A stretch of DNA of 64,000 nt, taken from positions 4,836,001 through 4,900,000 of the forward strand of contig NZ_CP043575.1 in the NCBI RefSeq assembly GCF_014076495.1, given 5' to 3'. Positions 8,847-18,296 of this stretch are shown piece by piece. Each line of letters begins with the position of its first letter. Position 1 is the stretch's first letter. The notes below the pieces were generated by a model. The model was not told the DNA's origin. It worked only from the letters and a program-made list of their open reading frames with translations, and searched no databases. Both the position numbers and the translations under genes were made by a program. Origin of the DNA: Comamonas koreensis (GTDB lineage: Bacteria > Pseudomonadota > Gammaproteobacteria > Burkholderiales > Burkholderiaceae_C).

Positions 8847-9770
8847 TTACCAGGCGAGGGCCGACTGTGCAAAGCCCTGCGGGGCTTCACGCACATGGTC
8901 AAAGGTGACGATGTCCCAGGCGTCCTGGCGCTGCATCAGCTCGCGCAGCAGCAGGTTGTTGAGGCCATGGCCCGAGCGGAACGCGCTGTAGGCGGCCAGC
9001 AAGGGATAGCCCACGATGTAGAGGTCACCGATGGCATCGAGGATCTTGTGTTTGACGAACTCGTCGTCATAGCGCAAGCCGTCGCTGTTGAGCACCTTGT
9101 AGTCGTCCATGACGATGGCATTGTCCAGACCGCCGCCCAGCGCCAGGCCGTTGGAGCGCAGCATCTCGACATCCTTGGTAAAGCCAAAGGTGCGGGCGCG
9201 GGCGATATCGCGGCTGTAGTTGCCGATGCCCAGGTCGAACTCATAGGTCTGGCCGGTGGAATCGACAGCCGGGTGCGAGAAGTCGATCTCGAAACGCAGC
9301 TTGTAGCCGTGGTAGGGGTCCAGACGCGCCCACTTTTGCGCAGCGCCTTCGCCCTGGCGGATTTCGACCGGCTTGGTCAGACGCAAAAAGCGCTTGGGTG
9401 CGTTTTGCAGCTCGATACCGGCGCTTTGCAGCAAAAACACAAAGGACGCGGATGAGCCGTCGAGAATCGGGATTTCCTCGGCTGTCACGTCGATATAGAG
9501 GTTGTCGATGCCCAGGCCCGCGCAGGCCGACATCACATGCTCCACCGTATGGATGCGCACATCGCCCTTGCCCAGGGTCGAGGCCATGCGGGTGTCCACC
9601 ACCGCTTCGGCGTTGACGGGGATATCGACCGGCTCGGGCAGGTCCACCCGGCGAAACACAATGCCCGTATTGGGTTGTGCAGGACGCAAGGTGAGCTCGA
9701 CCCGCTGGCCGCTGTGCAGGCCCACGCCCACGGCACGGGTTAAAGACTTGATGGTTCGTTGCTGGAGCAT
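8847..9770 (-). CDS. lpxC: UDP-3-O-acyl-N-acetylglucosamine deacetylase LpxC
   Basis: LpxC is the zinc deacetylase that commits UDP-GlcNAc derivatives to lipid A synthesis. The protein has 307 residues, the family length. Zinc ligands and catalytic residues are visible: HTVEHVMSA (residues 75-83), [19 protein letters not shown] (His and Asp ligands, around residues 235-253), and [14 protein letters not shown] with the catalytic His. The N-terminal [18 protein letters not shown] is typical. It is the penultimate gene of the dcw run and lies 277 bp behind ftsZ, separated by two hairpins. An independent promoter is therefore likely. Confidence 0.97.
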   Translation of the reverse strand: MLQQRTIKSLTRAVGVGLHSGQRVELTLRPAQPNTGIVFRRVDLPEPVDIPVNAEAVVDTRMASTLGKGDVRIHTVEHVMSACAGLGIDNLYIDVTAEEIPILDGSSASFVFLLQSAGIELQNAPKRFLRLTKPVEIRQGEGAAQKWARLDPYHGYKLRFEIDFSHPAVDSTGQTYEFDLGIGNYSRDIARARTFGFTKDVEMLRSNGLALGGGLDNAIVMDDYKVLNSDGLRYDDEFVKHKILDAIGDLYIVGYPLLAAYSAFRSGHGLNNLLLRELMQRQDAWDIVTFDHVREAPQGFAQSALAW

Positions 9771-9949
9771 AACTCGTTGATTTTACGCCGTACGCCCGCT
9801 TGGGACGCGCAAAAATGCCAATCACCCAGATAGTGCAAGCCTTGTAGGACAAACACTTGCCTTGCCGGCCAATCTGTGCACAAAGCCGCTGCCCAACTAC
9901 TGCGTTGGCAGGCGGAGCGGACAGCGAACAACGACGCAGCCCTCTAATA

Positions 9950-10022
9950 ACAACGCGCTGAGTCCCCGAAAGGTTTCAGCGCGTTGTATTCAAAGCCCAG
10001 TCCACCCCAAAGGCTGGACTGG
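9950..10022 (-). terminator. Two tandem hairpins between ftsZ and lpxC
   Basis: A 12-bp perfect stem (9950-9961 with 9976-9987, ACAACGCGCTGA and its complement) encloses a 14-nt loop. An 8-bp stem (9997-10004 with 10015-10022) lies 9 nt nearer to ftsZ. Neither has a good U tract on the minus strand, so termination would be partial or Rho-assisted. They may set the relative expression of lpxC behind ftsZ. The rest of the 277-bp gap (to 9770) shows no gene. Confidence 0.5.
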
Positions 10023-10047
10023 CTTCAACGAAAGCCCCGCAAGGCAA

Positions 10048-11295
10048 TCAGTCTGCCTGCTTGCGCAGGAAGGCGGGGATCTCCAGGTCTTCCATGCCGC
10101 TCGACGACATCGCATCGACGCGGGCCGAAGCCGCGTTGCGGCCGGTGCGCCAGACCGAGGGGGTCTTCTTGTCGGCAAAGTCGTTAGCAAAGGCATTGCC
10201 CATGGGCACCGCGTTTTGCACACCCAGACCCGAGACGGGGCTGTTGACCGACTGGGGCGTGTAGGCGATGTCGTCGGTACCGGTACGCAGACCTGCGCTG
10301 CCCTGGATGACCGAGATGGGCTGGCGCTTGGCCACGGGACGGGACAGGCCGGTGGCCAGCACGGTCACGCGGATCTCGTCGCCCAGCGTCTCGTCATAGG
10401 CCGCGCCAAAGATGACATGCGACTCTGGCGAGGCGTAGGCATTGATGGTGCTCATGGCCTGGCGCGATTCGGCCAGCTTCAGGCTGCCCTTGGTCGCGGT
10501 CACCAGCACCAGGATGCCCTTGGCGCCCGACAGGTCGATGCCTTCCAGCAGCGGGCAAGCAACCGCTTGTTCCGCAGCGATGCGTGCACGGTCCGGGCCG
10601 CTGGCCGTGGCCGTACCCATCATCGCCTTGCCCGGCTCGCTCATCACGGTCTTCACGTCAGCAAAGTCGACGTTGATGTAGCCGTGGTCGTTGATGATCT
10701 CGGAGATGCCGCCCACGGCGTTCTTCAGCACATCGTTGGCATGGGCAAAGGCCTGGTCCTGGGTGATGTCGTCGCCCAGCACATCGAGCAGCTTCTCGTT
10801 GAGCACCACGATCAGCGAGTCGACATTCGCTTCGAGCTCGCTCAGGCCGCCATCGGCATTGGACATGCGGCGCTTGCCCTCCCATTCGAAAGGCTTGGTC
10901 ACTACGCCCACGGTCAGGATGCCCATTTCCTTGGCGACGCGAGCGATCACGGGGGCAGCACCGGTGCCGGTACCACCGCCCATACCGGCGGTGATGAACA
11001 GCATGTGCGAACCCACGATCGCAGCGCGGATGTCTTCGATCGCGGATTCGGCAGCCTCGCGGCCGTTCTCAGGCTTGCTGCCCGCGCCCAGGCCGGTCTC
11101 TCCCAGCTGGATCACGCGGTGGGCATGGCAACGCTCCAGCGCTTGCGCATCGGTGTTGGCCGAAATGAATTCGACACCTTGCACGCTGTTGGCGATCATG
11201 TGCTCGACCGCATTGCCACCACCGCCCCCGACGCCGATCACCTTGATCTGGGTGCCTTGGTTGAATGTGTTGCCTTCATACATTTCGATGGTCAT
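10048..11295 (-). CDS. ftsZ: Cell division GTPase FtsZ
   Basis: FtsZ polymerises into the Z ring that organises septal synthesis. The protein is 415 residues. The GTPase domain carries KVIGVGGGGGNAV (residues 18-30), the tubulin signature GMGGGTGTGAAPV near residue 105 and FANDV-type catalytic-loop residues. A variable linker leads to the conserved C-terminal peptide DLEIPAFLRKQAD that binds FtsA and ZipA. The start is ATG 11295 (MTIEMYEG), preceded by GAGGAG at 7-8 nt. Upstream ATG 11325 is not supported by a ribosome site. The 165-bp gap to ftsA probably holds an extra ftsZ promoter. Confidence 0.98.
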   Translation of the reverse strand: MTIEMYEGNTFNQGTQIKVIGVGGGGGNAVEHMIANSVQGVEFISANTDAQALERCHAHRVIQLGETGLGAGSKPENGREAAESAIEDIRAAIVGSHMLFITAGMGGGTGTGAAPVIARVAKEMGILTVGVVTKPFEWEGKRRMSNADGGLSELEANVDSLIVVLNEKLLDVLGDDITQDQAFAHANDVLKNAVGGISEIINDHGYINVDFADVKTVMSEPGKAMMGTATASGPDRARIAAEQAVACPLLEGIDLSGAKGILVLVTATKGSLKLAESRQAMSTINAYASPESHVIFGAAYDETLGDEIRVTVLATGLSRPVAKRQPISVIQGSAGLRTGTDDIAYTPQSVNSPVSGLGVQNAVPMGNAFANDFADKKTPSVWRTGRNAASARVDAMSSSGMEDLEIPAFLRKQAD

Positions 11296-11460
11296 TGCCT
11301 GCTCCTCTCGCTCTCGCGTCAACATGAGAAAAATGGGTTACGAATAATTCACTCTTTAATGAACAATGGATTGCTGGTGGCCCTTTAGGTCTCCAAGGGT
11401 CATACCCTTTGAGCCTTGAAGGGCTGCTTTGCGCCAGCCAACAAGTGGTGTCATGCATGG

Positions 11461-12690
11461 TTAAAAGTTCCCCACAATAAAGTCCTTCAAACGCCCAAAT
11501 GCCGATTTCACCGAACCGGACTTCTGGGCCACCTTGTAGCCACGCATGCGGGCCATGCGGGCCTCTTCCAGCAGGCCCATGACGGTGGCAGCACGGGGCT
11601 GCGCAACCATCTCGGCCAGGGTGCCGGAATACTTGGGAATGCCGCGTCGCACGGGCTTGAGGAAGATGTCTTCCCCCAGCTCCACCATGCCTGGCATCAC
11701 CGCGCTGCCGCCCGTCAGCACAATGCCCGACGACAGCACCTCCTCATAACCAGACTCGCGGATGACTTGCTGCACCAGCGAGAAAATTTCTTCGACGCGT
11801 GGCTCGATCACGCCGGCCAGCGCTTGCTTGCTCAACAGGCGCGGGCCCCGGTCACCCAGACCGGGCACATCGACCTGCGTGTCGGGATCGGCCAGCAGCT
11901 GCTTGGCGCAGCCGCTCTCGACCTTGATGTCCTCGGCGTCCTTGGTCGGCGTGCGCAGCGCCATCGCGATGTCGCTGGTGATCAAATCACCGGCAATCGG
12001 GATCACTGCCGTGTGGCGGATCGCGCCGCCGGTGAAGATCGACACATCGGTGGTGCCCGCGCCGATATCGACCACGCACACGCCCAGCTCGCGCTCGTCA
12101 TCGGTCAGCACGGCCTGGCTGGAGGCGAGCGGGTTGAGCAGCAGCTGCTCGACTTCCAGCCCGCAGCGGCGCACGCATTTGATGATGTTCTCGGCCGCGC
12201 TTTGCGCCCCGGTCACGATATGGATCTTGGACTCCAGGCGCAGGCCGCTCATGCCGATGGGCTCGCGCACATCCTGGCCGTCGATCGCAAACTCCTGGGG
12301 CTCGACCAGCAGCAGGCGCTGGTCCGACGGAATATTGATCGCCTTGGCAGTATCGAGCACGCGCGCCACATCGGCGGCCGAGACTTCCTTGTCCTTGACC
12401 GCCACCATGCCGCTGGAGTTGATGCCGCGGATATGGCTGCCGGTGATGCCAGTGTAGACGCGCTGGATGTTCAGGTCGGCCATCAGCTCGGCCTCCTTAA
12501 GCGCCTGCTGGATGCTCTGCACCGTCGCATCGATGTTCACCACCACACCGCGCTTGAGCCCGTTGCTGGGCGCCACGCCCAGCCCTGCCAGCTTGAGCTC
12601 GCCATTGCCCAGCACCTCGGCGACGACCACCATGATCTTGGCGGTGCCGATGTCCAGGCCGACGACCACGTCTTTGCTATCTCGCGCCAT
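11461..12690 (-). CDS. ftsA: Cell division actin homologue FtsA
   Basis: FtsA tethers FtsZ to the membrane and recruits late division proteins. The 409-residue protein has the actin-like fold. Phosphate-1 motif VGLDIGTAKIMV is at residues 9-20. The SHI/1C subdomain follows. The phosphate-2 motif VVDIGAGTTDVSIF lies near residue 205, and the adenosine motif is GIVLTGGSAVMPG. The C-terminus (FGRLKDFIVGNF) fits the membrane-targeting amphipathic helix. It lies between ftsQ (59 bp upstream) and ftsZ, the canonical dcw order. Confidence 0.97.
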   Translation of the reverse strand: MARDSKDVVVGLDIGTAKIMVVVAEVLGNGELKLAGLGVAPSNGLKRGVVVNIDATVQSIQQALKEAELMADLNIQRVYTGITGSHIRGINSSGMVAVKDKEVSAADVARVLDTAKAINIPSDQRLLLVEPQEFAIDGQDVREPIGMSGLRLESKIHIVTGAQSAAENIIKCVRRCGLEVEQLLLNPLASSQAVLTDDERELGVCVVDIGAGTTDVSIFTGGAIRHTAVIPIAGDLITSDIAMALRTPTKDAEDIKVESGCAKQLLADPDTQVDVPGLGDRGPRLLSKQALAGVIEPRVEEIFSLVQQVIRESGYEEVLSSGIVLTGGSAVMPGMVELGEDIFLKPVRRGIPKYSGTLAEMVAQPRAATVMGLLEEARMARMRGYKVAQKSGSVKSAFGRLKDFIVGNF

Positions 12691-12749
12691 AGTCAGTAGC
12701 CCTCGCTGATCAAGTGATTGGTATGGTTCATGTTTCGCATCTCTGTGTT

Positions 12750-13547
12750 TTATTTTTTGACTGGCGCCCGGCCCGCTGCCGAGGTGCCCGTGGTCACCCC
12801 TTGCATGCGCACCGCATAGCCCCCGGCATGGCGCAGATCCGCCGACGTCAGCGATGCCACGCTGCGTCTGTAGGTACCGGTGACTTCAGGCAAAGATTCA
12901 ACAAATTTACGTACCCGCTCGCTCAGGACATCCTCCCGGCCCTGGCCCATCTCGATGACCGCGCCAGACTGCAAGGTGGCCTTCCAGCTGCCGCTGTTCG
13001 ACTCGGCCAGCGCCACCAGCGCGTTGTCGAGCTTGGCGTAGATGGGCGCGAGCGCGCGGAACATGGCCAGTACCTCTTGGGAACGCCCAGCCGGGCCCGA
13101 CAGGTGCGGCAGGTGCAGCAGATCGGGGTCGGCCGAGTCACCTTCAAACATCTGGCCTTCGCTGTTGAGCAGGCGGGACTCGCCCTCCGCGCCCCAGATC
13201 GCCGTCGCATCCTGCTCGGTGATCGTCACCGCCAAGGTGCTGGGGAACTCGCGCTTGATGCGCGCCTGGCGCACCCAGGGCGCCTGCTCGAAGATCCGCC
13301 GCGTCTCATCGAGGTCCATCGTGAAGAAGTTGCCTTTCAAGGACGGCATCACATTGGCCTGCAGCGACACGGCGCTGTTGTGTTCGAGCTCGCCCTGCAC
13401 CACGATGCGCGCAATGCTCAGCGCCGGATGGTGGATGGCCCAGCGCACCCCAGCCAGCACCAGCAACGCGCCGCAGCCGAGGAACAATGCCGTGGCCAGC
13501 ATGTTCATCAGCTTGACGTCGAAGGGGACTGGCATGGTCTGCTCCAT
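12750..13547 (-). CDS. ftsQ: Cell division protein FtsQ
   Basis: FtsQ is a bitopic scaffold that joins FtsB/FtsL and other divisome parts. The 265-residue protein has a single membrane helix (MLATALFLGCGALLVLAGV, residues 16-34). A POTRA domain follows (IARIVVQGELEHNSAVSL to FFTMDLDETRRIFEQAPWV). The FtsQ beta domain contains LAVTITEQDATAIW. The start is ATG 13547 because AAGGAG lies 9 nt before it. The upstream ATG at 13556 abuts this sequence directly and would have no spacing. It begins 18 bp after ddlB. Confidence 0.95.
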   Translation of the reverse strand: MEQTMPVPFDVKLMNMLATALFLGCGALLVLAGVRWAIHHPALSIARIVVQGELEHNSAVSLQANVMPSLKGNFFTMDLDETRRIFEQAPWVRQARIKREFPSTLAVTITEQDATAIWGAEGESRLLNSEGQMFEGDSADPDLLHLPHLSGPAGRSQEVLAMFRALAPIYAKLDNALVALAESNSGSWKATLQSGAVIEMGQGREDVLSERVRKFVESLPEVTGTYRRSVASLTSADLRHAGGYAVRMQGVTTGTSAAGRAPVKK

Positions 13548-13565
13548 GGATCTCATCTCCTTGTC

Positions 13566-14540
13566 TTACAGCTCCGCACCCTGGGCCGCATCGCTCGATG
13601 CATTGGCCAGCAGGTGCAAACACAGGTCTTCATAGCTCATGCCGGTGGCACGGGCCGCCATCGGCACCAGCGAATGGCTGGTCATGCCCGGCGAGGTATT
13701 GATCTCCAGCAGGAACAGCTGCTGGTCCGAGGCACGCACCATCACATCGGCACGCGACCAGCCCCGGCAGCCCAGGGTGCGGAAGGCCTTTTCCGCCAGG
13801 TCGCGGATCGCCGCTTCCATCTCGTCTGGCAGCTCGCTGGGGCAGAAATACTGGGTGGTGTCGGTGAAGTACTTGTTCTGGTAGTCGTAGTTGCCTTCGG
13901 GCGCGACGATCTTGATCACCGGCAGCGCCTGGGCGCTGCGGCCCTGGCCCAGCACCGCGCAGGTGGTCTCCATGCCCTCGATGAACTGCTCGCACAGCAC
14001 TTCGGGGTCATAGCGGGAGGCCAGCGCATAGGCCTGGGCGCATTCTTCGGGGCTGCTGATCTTGGACAGGCCAATGGTCGAGCCCTCGCGTGCGGGCTTG
14101 ACGATCATCGGCGCGCCCAGTGCGGCCAGCGCATCGCGCGTGTCCTGTTCGCTGGCGGCCATGCGCCACTCGGGGGTAGACAGGCCCTCAAAGCGCCAGA
14201 TGCGCTTGGTCATGATCTTGTCCATCGCGATGCTCGAGGCCATCACGCCCGGGCCGGTGTAGGGAATGCCCAGCAGCTCCAGCGCGCCTTGCACCGTGCC
14301 GTCTTCGCCATGGCGGCCATGCAGCGCGATGAAGCAGCGCGCAAAGCCTTGCTTGCGCAGCTCGCCCAGGTCCTGCTGCGAGGGATCAAACGCATGCGCG
14401 TCCACACCCTTGGACTGCAGCGCAGCGAGCACGCCCTTGCCGGACATCAGCGACACCTCGCGCTCTGCCGAGCTCCCGCCCATCAGCACCGCGACCTTGC
14501 CCAAGGCCTTCACATCAATATTGTTCATGGTTTCACTCAT
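13566..14540 (-). CDS. ddlB: D-alanine--D-alanine ligase
   Basis: This ATP-grasp enzyme makes the D-Ala-D-Ala dipeptide used by MurF. The protein is 324 residues. [19 protein letters not shown] lies near the N-terminus, [24 protein letters not shown] near residue 70, [10 protein letters not shown] follows, and [15 protein letters not shown] comes near the C-terminus. These contribute the catalytic Glu/Ser/Arg and metal ligands. The start is ATG 14540, overlapping the murC stop by 4 nt. It is named ddlB because of its position in the dcw cluster. Confidence 0.96.
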   Translation of the reverse strand: MSETMNNIDVKALGKVAVLMGGSSAEREVSLMSGKGVLAALQSKGVDAHAFDPSQQDLGELRKQGFARCFIALHGRHGEDGTVQGALELLGIPYTGPGVMASSIAMDKIMTKRIWRFEGLSTPEWRMAASEQDTRDALAALGAPMIVKPAREGSTIGLSKISSPEECAQAYALASRYDPEVLCEQFIEGMETTCAVLGQGRSAQALPVIKIVAPEGNYDYQNKYFTDTTQYFCPSELPDEMEAAIRDLAEKAFRTLGCRGWSRADVMVRASDQQLFLLEINTSPGMTSHSLVPMAARATGMSYEDLCLHLLANASSDAAQGAEL

Positions 14541-15970
14541 ACCGCGCTCCCCTGCGGCGCTACACGCTCTTGCCCACCCGCCAATGCCATCACCTTGGCG
14601 GCCACCGCACCAATCGATCCCGCGCCCATGCACAGCAGCACGTCGCCGTCCTGCGCCTGGTCCAGAATCTGCTGGGGCAGGCTGCTGATCTGCTCGACAA
14701 ACACCGGCTCGACCTTGCCAGCCACCCGCACCGCGCGGGCCAGTGCACGGCTGTCGGCCGCCACGATGGGCGCCTCACCGGCTGCATAGACCTCGGCCAG
14801 CAGCACCGCATCGGCGCCGCCCAGCACCTGGACAAAGTCCTCAAAGCAATCCCGCGTGCGGGTGTAGCGGTGCGGCTGGAAGGCCAGCACCAGCCGGCGG
14901 CCTGGAAACGCGCCGCGCGCGGCCGCAATGGTGGCAGCCATTTCGACAGGGTGATGTCCGTAATCGTCAATAACCGTCAACTCGCCGCCGTTGGGCAGCT
15001 GGGCCTGGCCATAACGCTGAAAACGGCGCCCCACACCCTTGAAGCCTTGCAGCGCCCGCTGCAGCGCTGCGTCATCGATACCGATGGCAGCCGCCACACC
15101 GACCACGGCCAGTGCATTGAGCACGTTGTGCTCGCCGGGCAGGTTCAGCACCACCTCCAGATCGGGCAAGGCCTGGGCCAGGCGGCGCTGCACGGTAAAG
15201 CGCATCTGGCCGTTGTCGGCCTGCAGGTTCACCGCGCGGATCTGGGCGTTTTCGCCCAGGCCGTAGGTCGTGACCTTGCAGGCCACGCGCTCGATGATGT
15301 CGCCAACGGCCGGGCTGTCGATGCAGACCACAGCATTGCCATAAAACGGCATGCGGTTCAAAAAATCGACAAAGGCCGTCTTGAGCCGGCCAAAGTCATG
15401 GCCATAGGTGTCCATGTGGTCGGCATCGATGTTCGTGACCACCGCCATTACCGGCAGCAGGTTCAGGAACGAGGCATCGGACTCGTCCGCCTCGACCACG
15501 ATGTACTCACCACTGCCCAGGCGTGCATTGGCGCCGGCGCTGTTGAGCTTGCCGCCAATGACAAAGGTGGGGTCCAGCCCCGCCTCGGCCAGCACGCTGG
15601 TCACCAGGCTGGTGGTCGTCGTCTTGCCATGGGTGCCGGCAATGGCGATGCCCTTGCGCAGGCGCATCAGCTCAGCGAGCATCAGCGCGCGCGGCACCAC
15701 CGGAATGCCCATGGCCCGGGCGGCCACGACTTCGGGGTTGTCGGCCTGCACCGCCGTCGATGTCACCACCGCCTGGGCCTGGGCGATATGCGCCGCATCA
15801 TGGCCCACAAAGGTGGTGATACCGGCATCGCGCAGATGCACCATGGTGCTGCTGTCCGACAGGTCCGAGCCCGAGACCATATAGCCCAGGTTGTGCAGCA
15901 CTTCGGCAATGCCGCTCATGCCGGCACCGCCGATACCTACAAAATGAATGCGTTGGATGGCGTGTTTCAT
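14537..15970 (-). CDS. murC: UDP-N-acetylmuramate--L-alanine ligase MurC
   Basis: MurC adds L-alanine to UDP-MurNAc, the first amino acid step of the stem peptide. The 477-residue protein begins [18 protein letters not shown] (UDP-substrate domain). The ATP P-loop [13 protein letters not shown] is near residue 115, and [18 protein letters not shown] and DDYGHHPVE follow. The Mur-ligase C-terminal domain is complete. It overlaps murG upstream and ddlB downstream by 4 nt each, consistent with coupled translation. Confidence 0.98.
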   Translation of the reverse strand: MKHAIQRIHFVGIGGAGMSGIAEVLHNLGYMVSGSDLSDSSTMVHLRDAGITTFVGHDAAHIAQAQAVVTSTAVQADNPEVVAARAMGIPVVPRALMLAELMRLRKGIAIAGTHGKTTTTSLVTSVLAEAGLDPTFVIGGKLNSAGANARLGSGEYIVVEADESDASFLNLLPVMAVVTNIDADHMDTYGHDFGRLKTAFVDFLNRMPFYGNAVVCIDSPAVGDIIERVACKVTTYGLGENAQIRAVNLQADNGQMRFTVQRRLAQALPDLEVVLNLPGEHNVLNALAVVGVAAAIGIDDAALQRALQGFKGVGRRFQRYGQAQLPNGGELTVIDDYGHHPVEMAATIAAARGAFPGRRLVLAFQPHRYTRTRDCFEDFVQVLGGADAVLLAEVYAAGEAPIVAADSRALARAVRVAGKVEPVFVEQISSLPQQILDQAQDGDVLLCMGAGSIGAVAAKVMALAGGQERVAPQGSAV

Positions 15971-17031
15971 CGTGCCACCTCCACGCAGGCATCCGCCACT
16001 GCTTGGGCGGCTTCCAATTTCTGCATTTTCTTTGCCTTTTGGGCCATGTCCACCAGGCCCGCTCGCTGCATATTCTCTAGCATCTGAGCCAGGTTTTCCG
16101 GGGTCAACACGCTTTGTTGCACCAACCAGCCGGCGCCGGCATCCACCAGGAAGCGCGCATTGGCCGTCTGGTGGTCATCCACCGCCGCCGGGAACGGCAC
16201 AAACACCGCTGCCGCGCCCACGGCGGCCAGCTCGGTCACCGTGCTGGCACCGGCGCGGCAGACGATGACATCGGCATCCGCATAGGCCTTGGCCGCATCG
16301 TCGATAAAGGGGGTGAGGCTGGCTTGCACGCCAGCGGCTGCGTAGTTGGCCTGCAGCGCGTCGATCTGCTTGGCGCCGCTTTGGTGCGTGACCACCGGGC
16401 GCGCCTCGGGCGCCATCAGCGCCAGCGCCCTAGGGACCACCTCGTTCAAGGCCTTGGCACCCAGGCTGCCACCCACCACCAGCAGCTGCAGCGGGCCACT
16501 GCGGCCGGCAAAGCGCTCAGCAGGTTCTGGCTGCTGCAGGAACTCGGCGCGCAGCGGGTTGCCCACCCACTGGCCGCCTGCAATCGCATGGGGGAAGGCG
16601 CTAAACACGCGCTGGGCCATGCGGGCCAGCAGCTTGTTGGCCATGCCCGGCACCGAGTTCTGCTCATGCAGCACGATGGGCACGCCGGCCAGCTTGGCCG
16701 CCAGACCGCCGGGCACGGTGATATAGCCACCCATGCCAACGACCACATCGGGGCGGACCTTGCGCAGCACGGCGCGTGCCTGCTGCAAGGCCTTCAACAG
16801 GCGCAGCGGCATGCCGACCAGCGACATGAGCCCCTTGCCACGCACGCCCGAGAACGCCACCCGCTCCAGCGCAAAGCCCTGGGGCGGCACCAGGCGCTCT
16901 TCCATGCTGTCGGGTGCGCCCAGCCAGTGCACGGTCCAGCCACGGCTGCGCAGCTCCTGGGCCACGGCCAGGCCGGGGAAGATATGGCCGCCGGTGCCGC
17001 CCGCCATGATCAGTGCCGTCTTGCCGCTCAT
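15967..17031 (-). CDS. murG: Lipid II synthase MurG (GlcNAc transferase)
   Basis: MurG transfers GlcNAc from UDP-GlcNAc to lipid I on the cytoplasmic face of the membrane. The 354-residue protein has the G-loop [16 protein letters not shown] (residues 9-24). [14 protein letters not shown] and HEQNSVPG follow, and then the second G-loop [12 protein letters not shown] near residue 185. The donor-site motif [11 protein letters not shown] lies near residue 270. The start is ATG 17031, where ATGA overlaps the ftsW stop. The open frame extends upstream through ftsW but that part is not family-like. Confidence 0.98.
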   Translation of the reverse strand: MSGKTALIMAGGTGGHIFPGLAVAQELRSRGWTVHWLGAPDSMEERLVPPQGFALERVAFSGVRGKGLMSLVGMPLRLLKALQQARAVLRKVRPDVVVGMGGYITVPGGLAAKLAGVPIVLHEQNSVPGMANKLLARMAQRVFSAFPHAIAGGQWVGNPLRAEFLQQPEPAERFAGRSGPLQLLVVGGSLGAKALNEVVPRALALMAPEARPVVTHQSGAKQIDALQANYAAAGVQASLTPFIDDAAKAYADADVIVCRAGASTVTELAAVGAAAVFVPFPAAVDDHQTANARFLVDAGAGWLVQQSVLTPENLAQMLENMQRAGLVDMAQKAKKMQKLEAAQAVADACVEVAR

Positions 17032-18296
17032 GATCGCGCCCCCCCGGCACCCATGGCCTTGTTTTCGCAATCGATGCGCAGCACGATGGCAATCGCCACC
17101 AGGTTCATCAAGATCGCCGAGCCCCCGAAACTCATCAGCGGCAAGGTCAGGCCCTTGGTGGGCAAGGCGCCCAGGTTCACACCGGCATTGATGAAGGTCT
17201 GAAAGCCCAGCCAGATCGCAATACCCTGCGCCACCAGGCCGGAGAAGATACGGTCCATGCGGATCGCCTGGCGGCCGATCTCGACAATGCGGCGGATCAT
17301 GAAGAAGAACAGACCCAAGAGCGCAATGATGCCGACCAGGCCCAGTTCCTCGCCGATCACCGCCAGCAAGAAGTCGGTATGCGCCTCGGGCAGCCAGTGC
17401 AGCTTCTCGACGCTGCCACCCAGGCCCACGCCAAAGATCTCGCCCCGGCCAATCGCAATCAGCGAATGCGACAGCTGGTAGCCCTTGCCCAGCGCATGCT
17501 TTTCGCTCCAGGGGTCGAGGTAGGCAAAAATCCGCTCGCGCCGCCATTCGGAGGTCATCACGATCAGCGCAAAGGCAGCCACCAGCACCAGCGCGATCAG
17601 GAAGAACATGCGGGCATTGACGCCACCCAGGAACAGGATGCCCATCGCGATCACGGCGATCACCATGAAGGCACCCATGTCGGGCTCGGCCAGCAGCAGC
17701 GCGCCGACGATGCCCACGGCCAGCCCCATCGGCAGCACCGCGCGGAAGAAGCGCTCCTTGACCTCCATCTTGCGCACCATGTAATCGGCGGCATACATGA
17801 TGACCGCGATCTTGGCCAGCTCGGAGGGCTGGAAGTTCATGATGCCCAGCGACAGCCAGCGGCGCGCGCCGTTGACCACCGTGCCCACATGCGGGATCAG
17901 CACCGCAATGAGCAGCAGGATCGAGGCAATGAACAGCCAGGGCGCCCAGTGCTCCCAGACCTTCATCGGAATCTGGAAAGTGAGCACCGCTGCCACAAAG
18001 CCCAACCCCACGCTCATCAGGTGGCGCTGGAAGAAGTAGTAATGCGCGATCTTGCCAAAGCGCGGGTTGTCCGGCATCGCGATCGAGGCCGAGAACACCA
18101 TGACGATGCCCCAGGACAGGATGGCCACCACCAGCCAGATCAGCACCTGGTCGGCACCAAAGATAGTGGTGGCACTCGATGGCGTCTGGCGGTATTCATT
18201 GCCGCCTACGCGCACCGGCAGGATATCGACAGGCTTTTCCCCGGCCGGCTTGAACCAGCCCGAGAACCTGCTGCGCAGTCCGGTCTCGGTGCTCAT
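17028..18296 (-). CDS. ftsW: Septal peptidoglycan polymerase FtsW (SEDS family)
   Basis: FtsW polymerises septal glycan strands with FtsI. The 422-residue protein has about ten membrane helices after a basic cytoplasmic N-terminus of about 45 residues. Recognisable parts are the [10 protein letters not shown] start of the core, ARRWLSLG and [19 protein letters not shown], and [18 protein letters not shown] with the conserved catalytic region. [10 protein letters not shown] lies near the C-terminus. Its place between murD and murG and its pairing with ftsI upstream support FtsW rather than RodA. Confidence 0.97.
   Translation of the reverse strand: MSTETGLRSRFSGWFKPAGEKPVDILPVRVGGNEYRQTPSSATTIFGADQVLIWLVVAILSWGIVMVFSASIAMPDNPRFGKIAHYYFFQRHLMSVGLGFVAAVLTFQIPMKVWEHWAPWLFIASILLLIAVLIPHVGTVVNGARRWLSLGIMNFQPSELAKIAVIMYAADYMVRKMEVKERFFRAVLPMGLAVGIVGALLLAEPDMGAFMVIAVIAMGILFLGGVNARMFFLIALVLVAAFALIVMTSEWRRERIFAYLDPWSEKHALGKGYQLSHSLIAIGRGEIFGVGLGGSVEKLHWLPEAHTDFLLAVIGEELGLVGIIALLGLFFFMIRRIVEIGRQAIRMDRIFSGLVAQGIAIWLGFQTFINAGVNLGALPTKGLTLPLMSFGGSAILMNLVAIAIVLRIDCENKAMGAGGARS

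Noticed and set aside
9862..11388. A 508-codon plus-strand open frame over ftsZ
   Set aside because: It is antisense to ftsZ, which is unmistakable.
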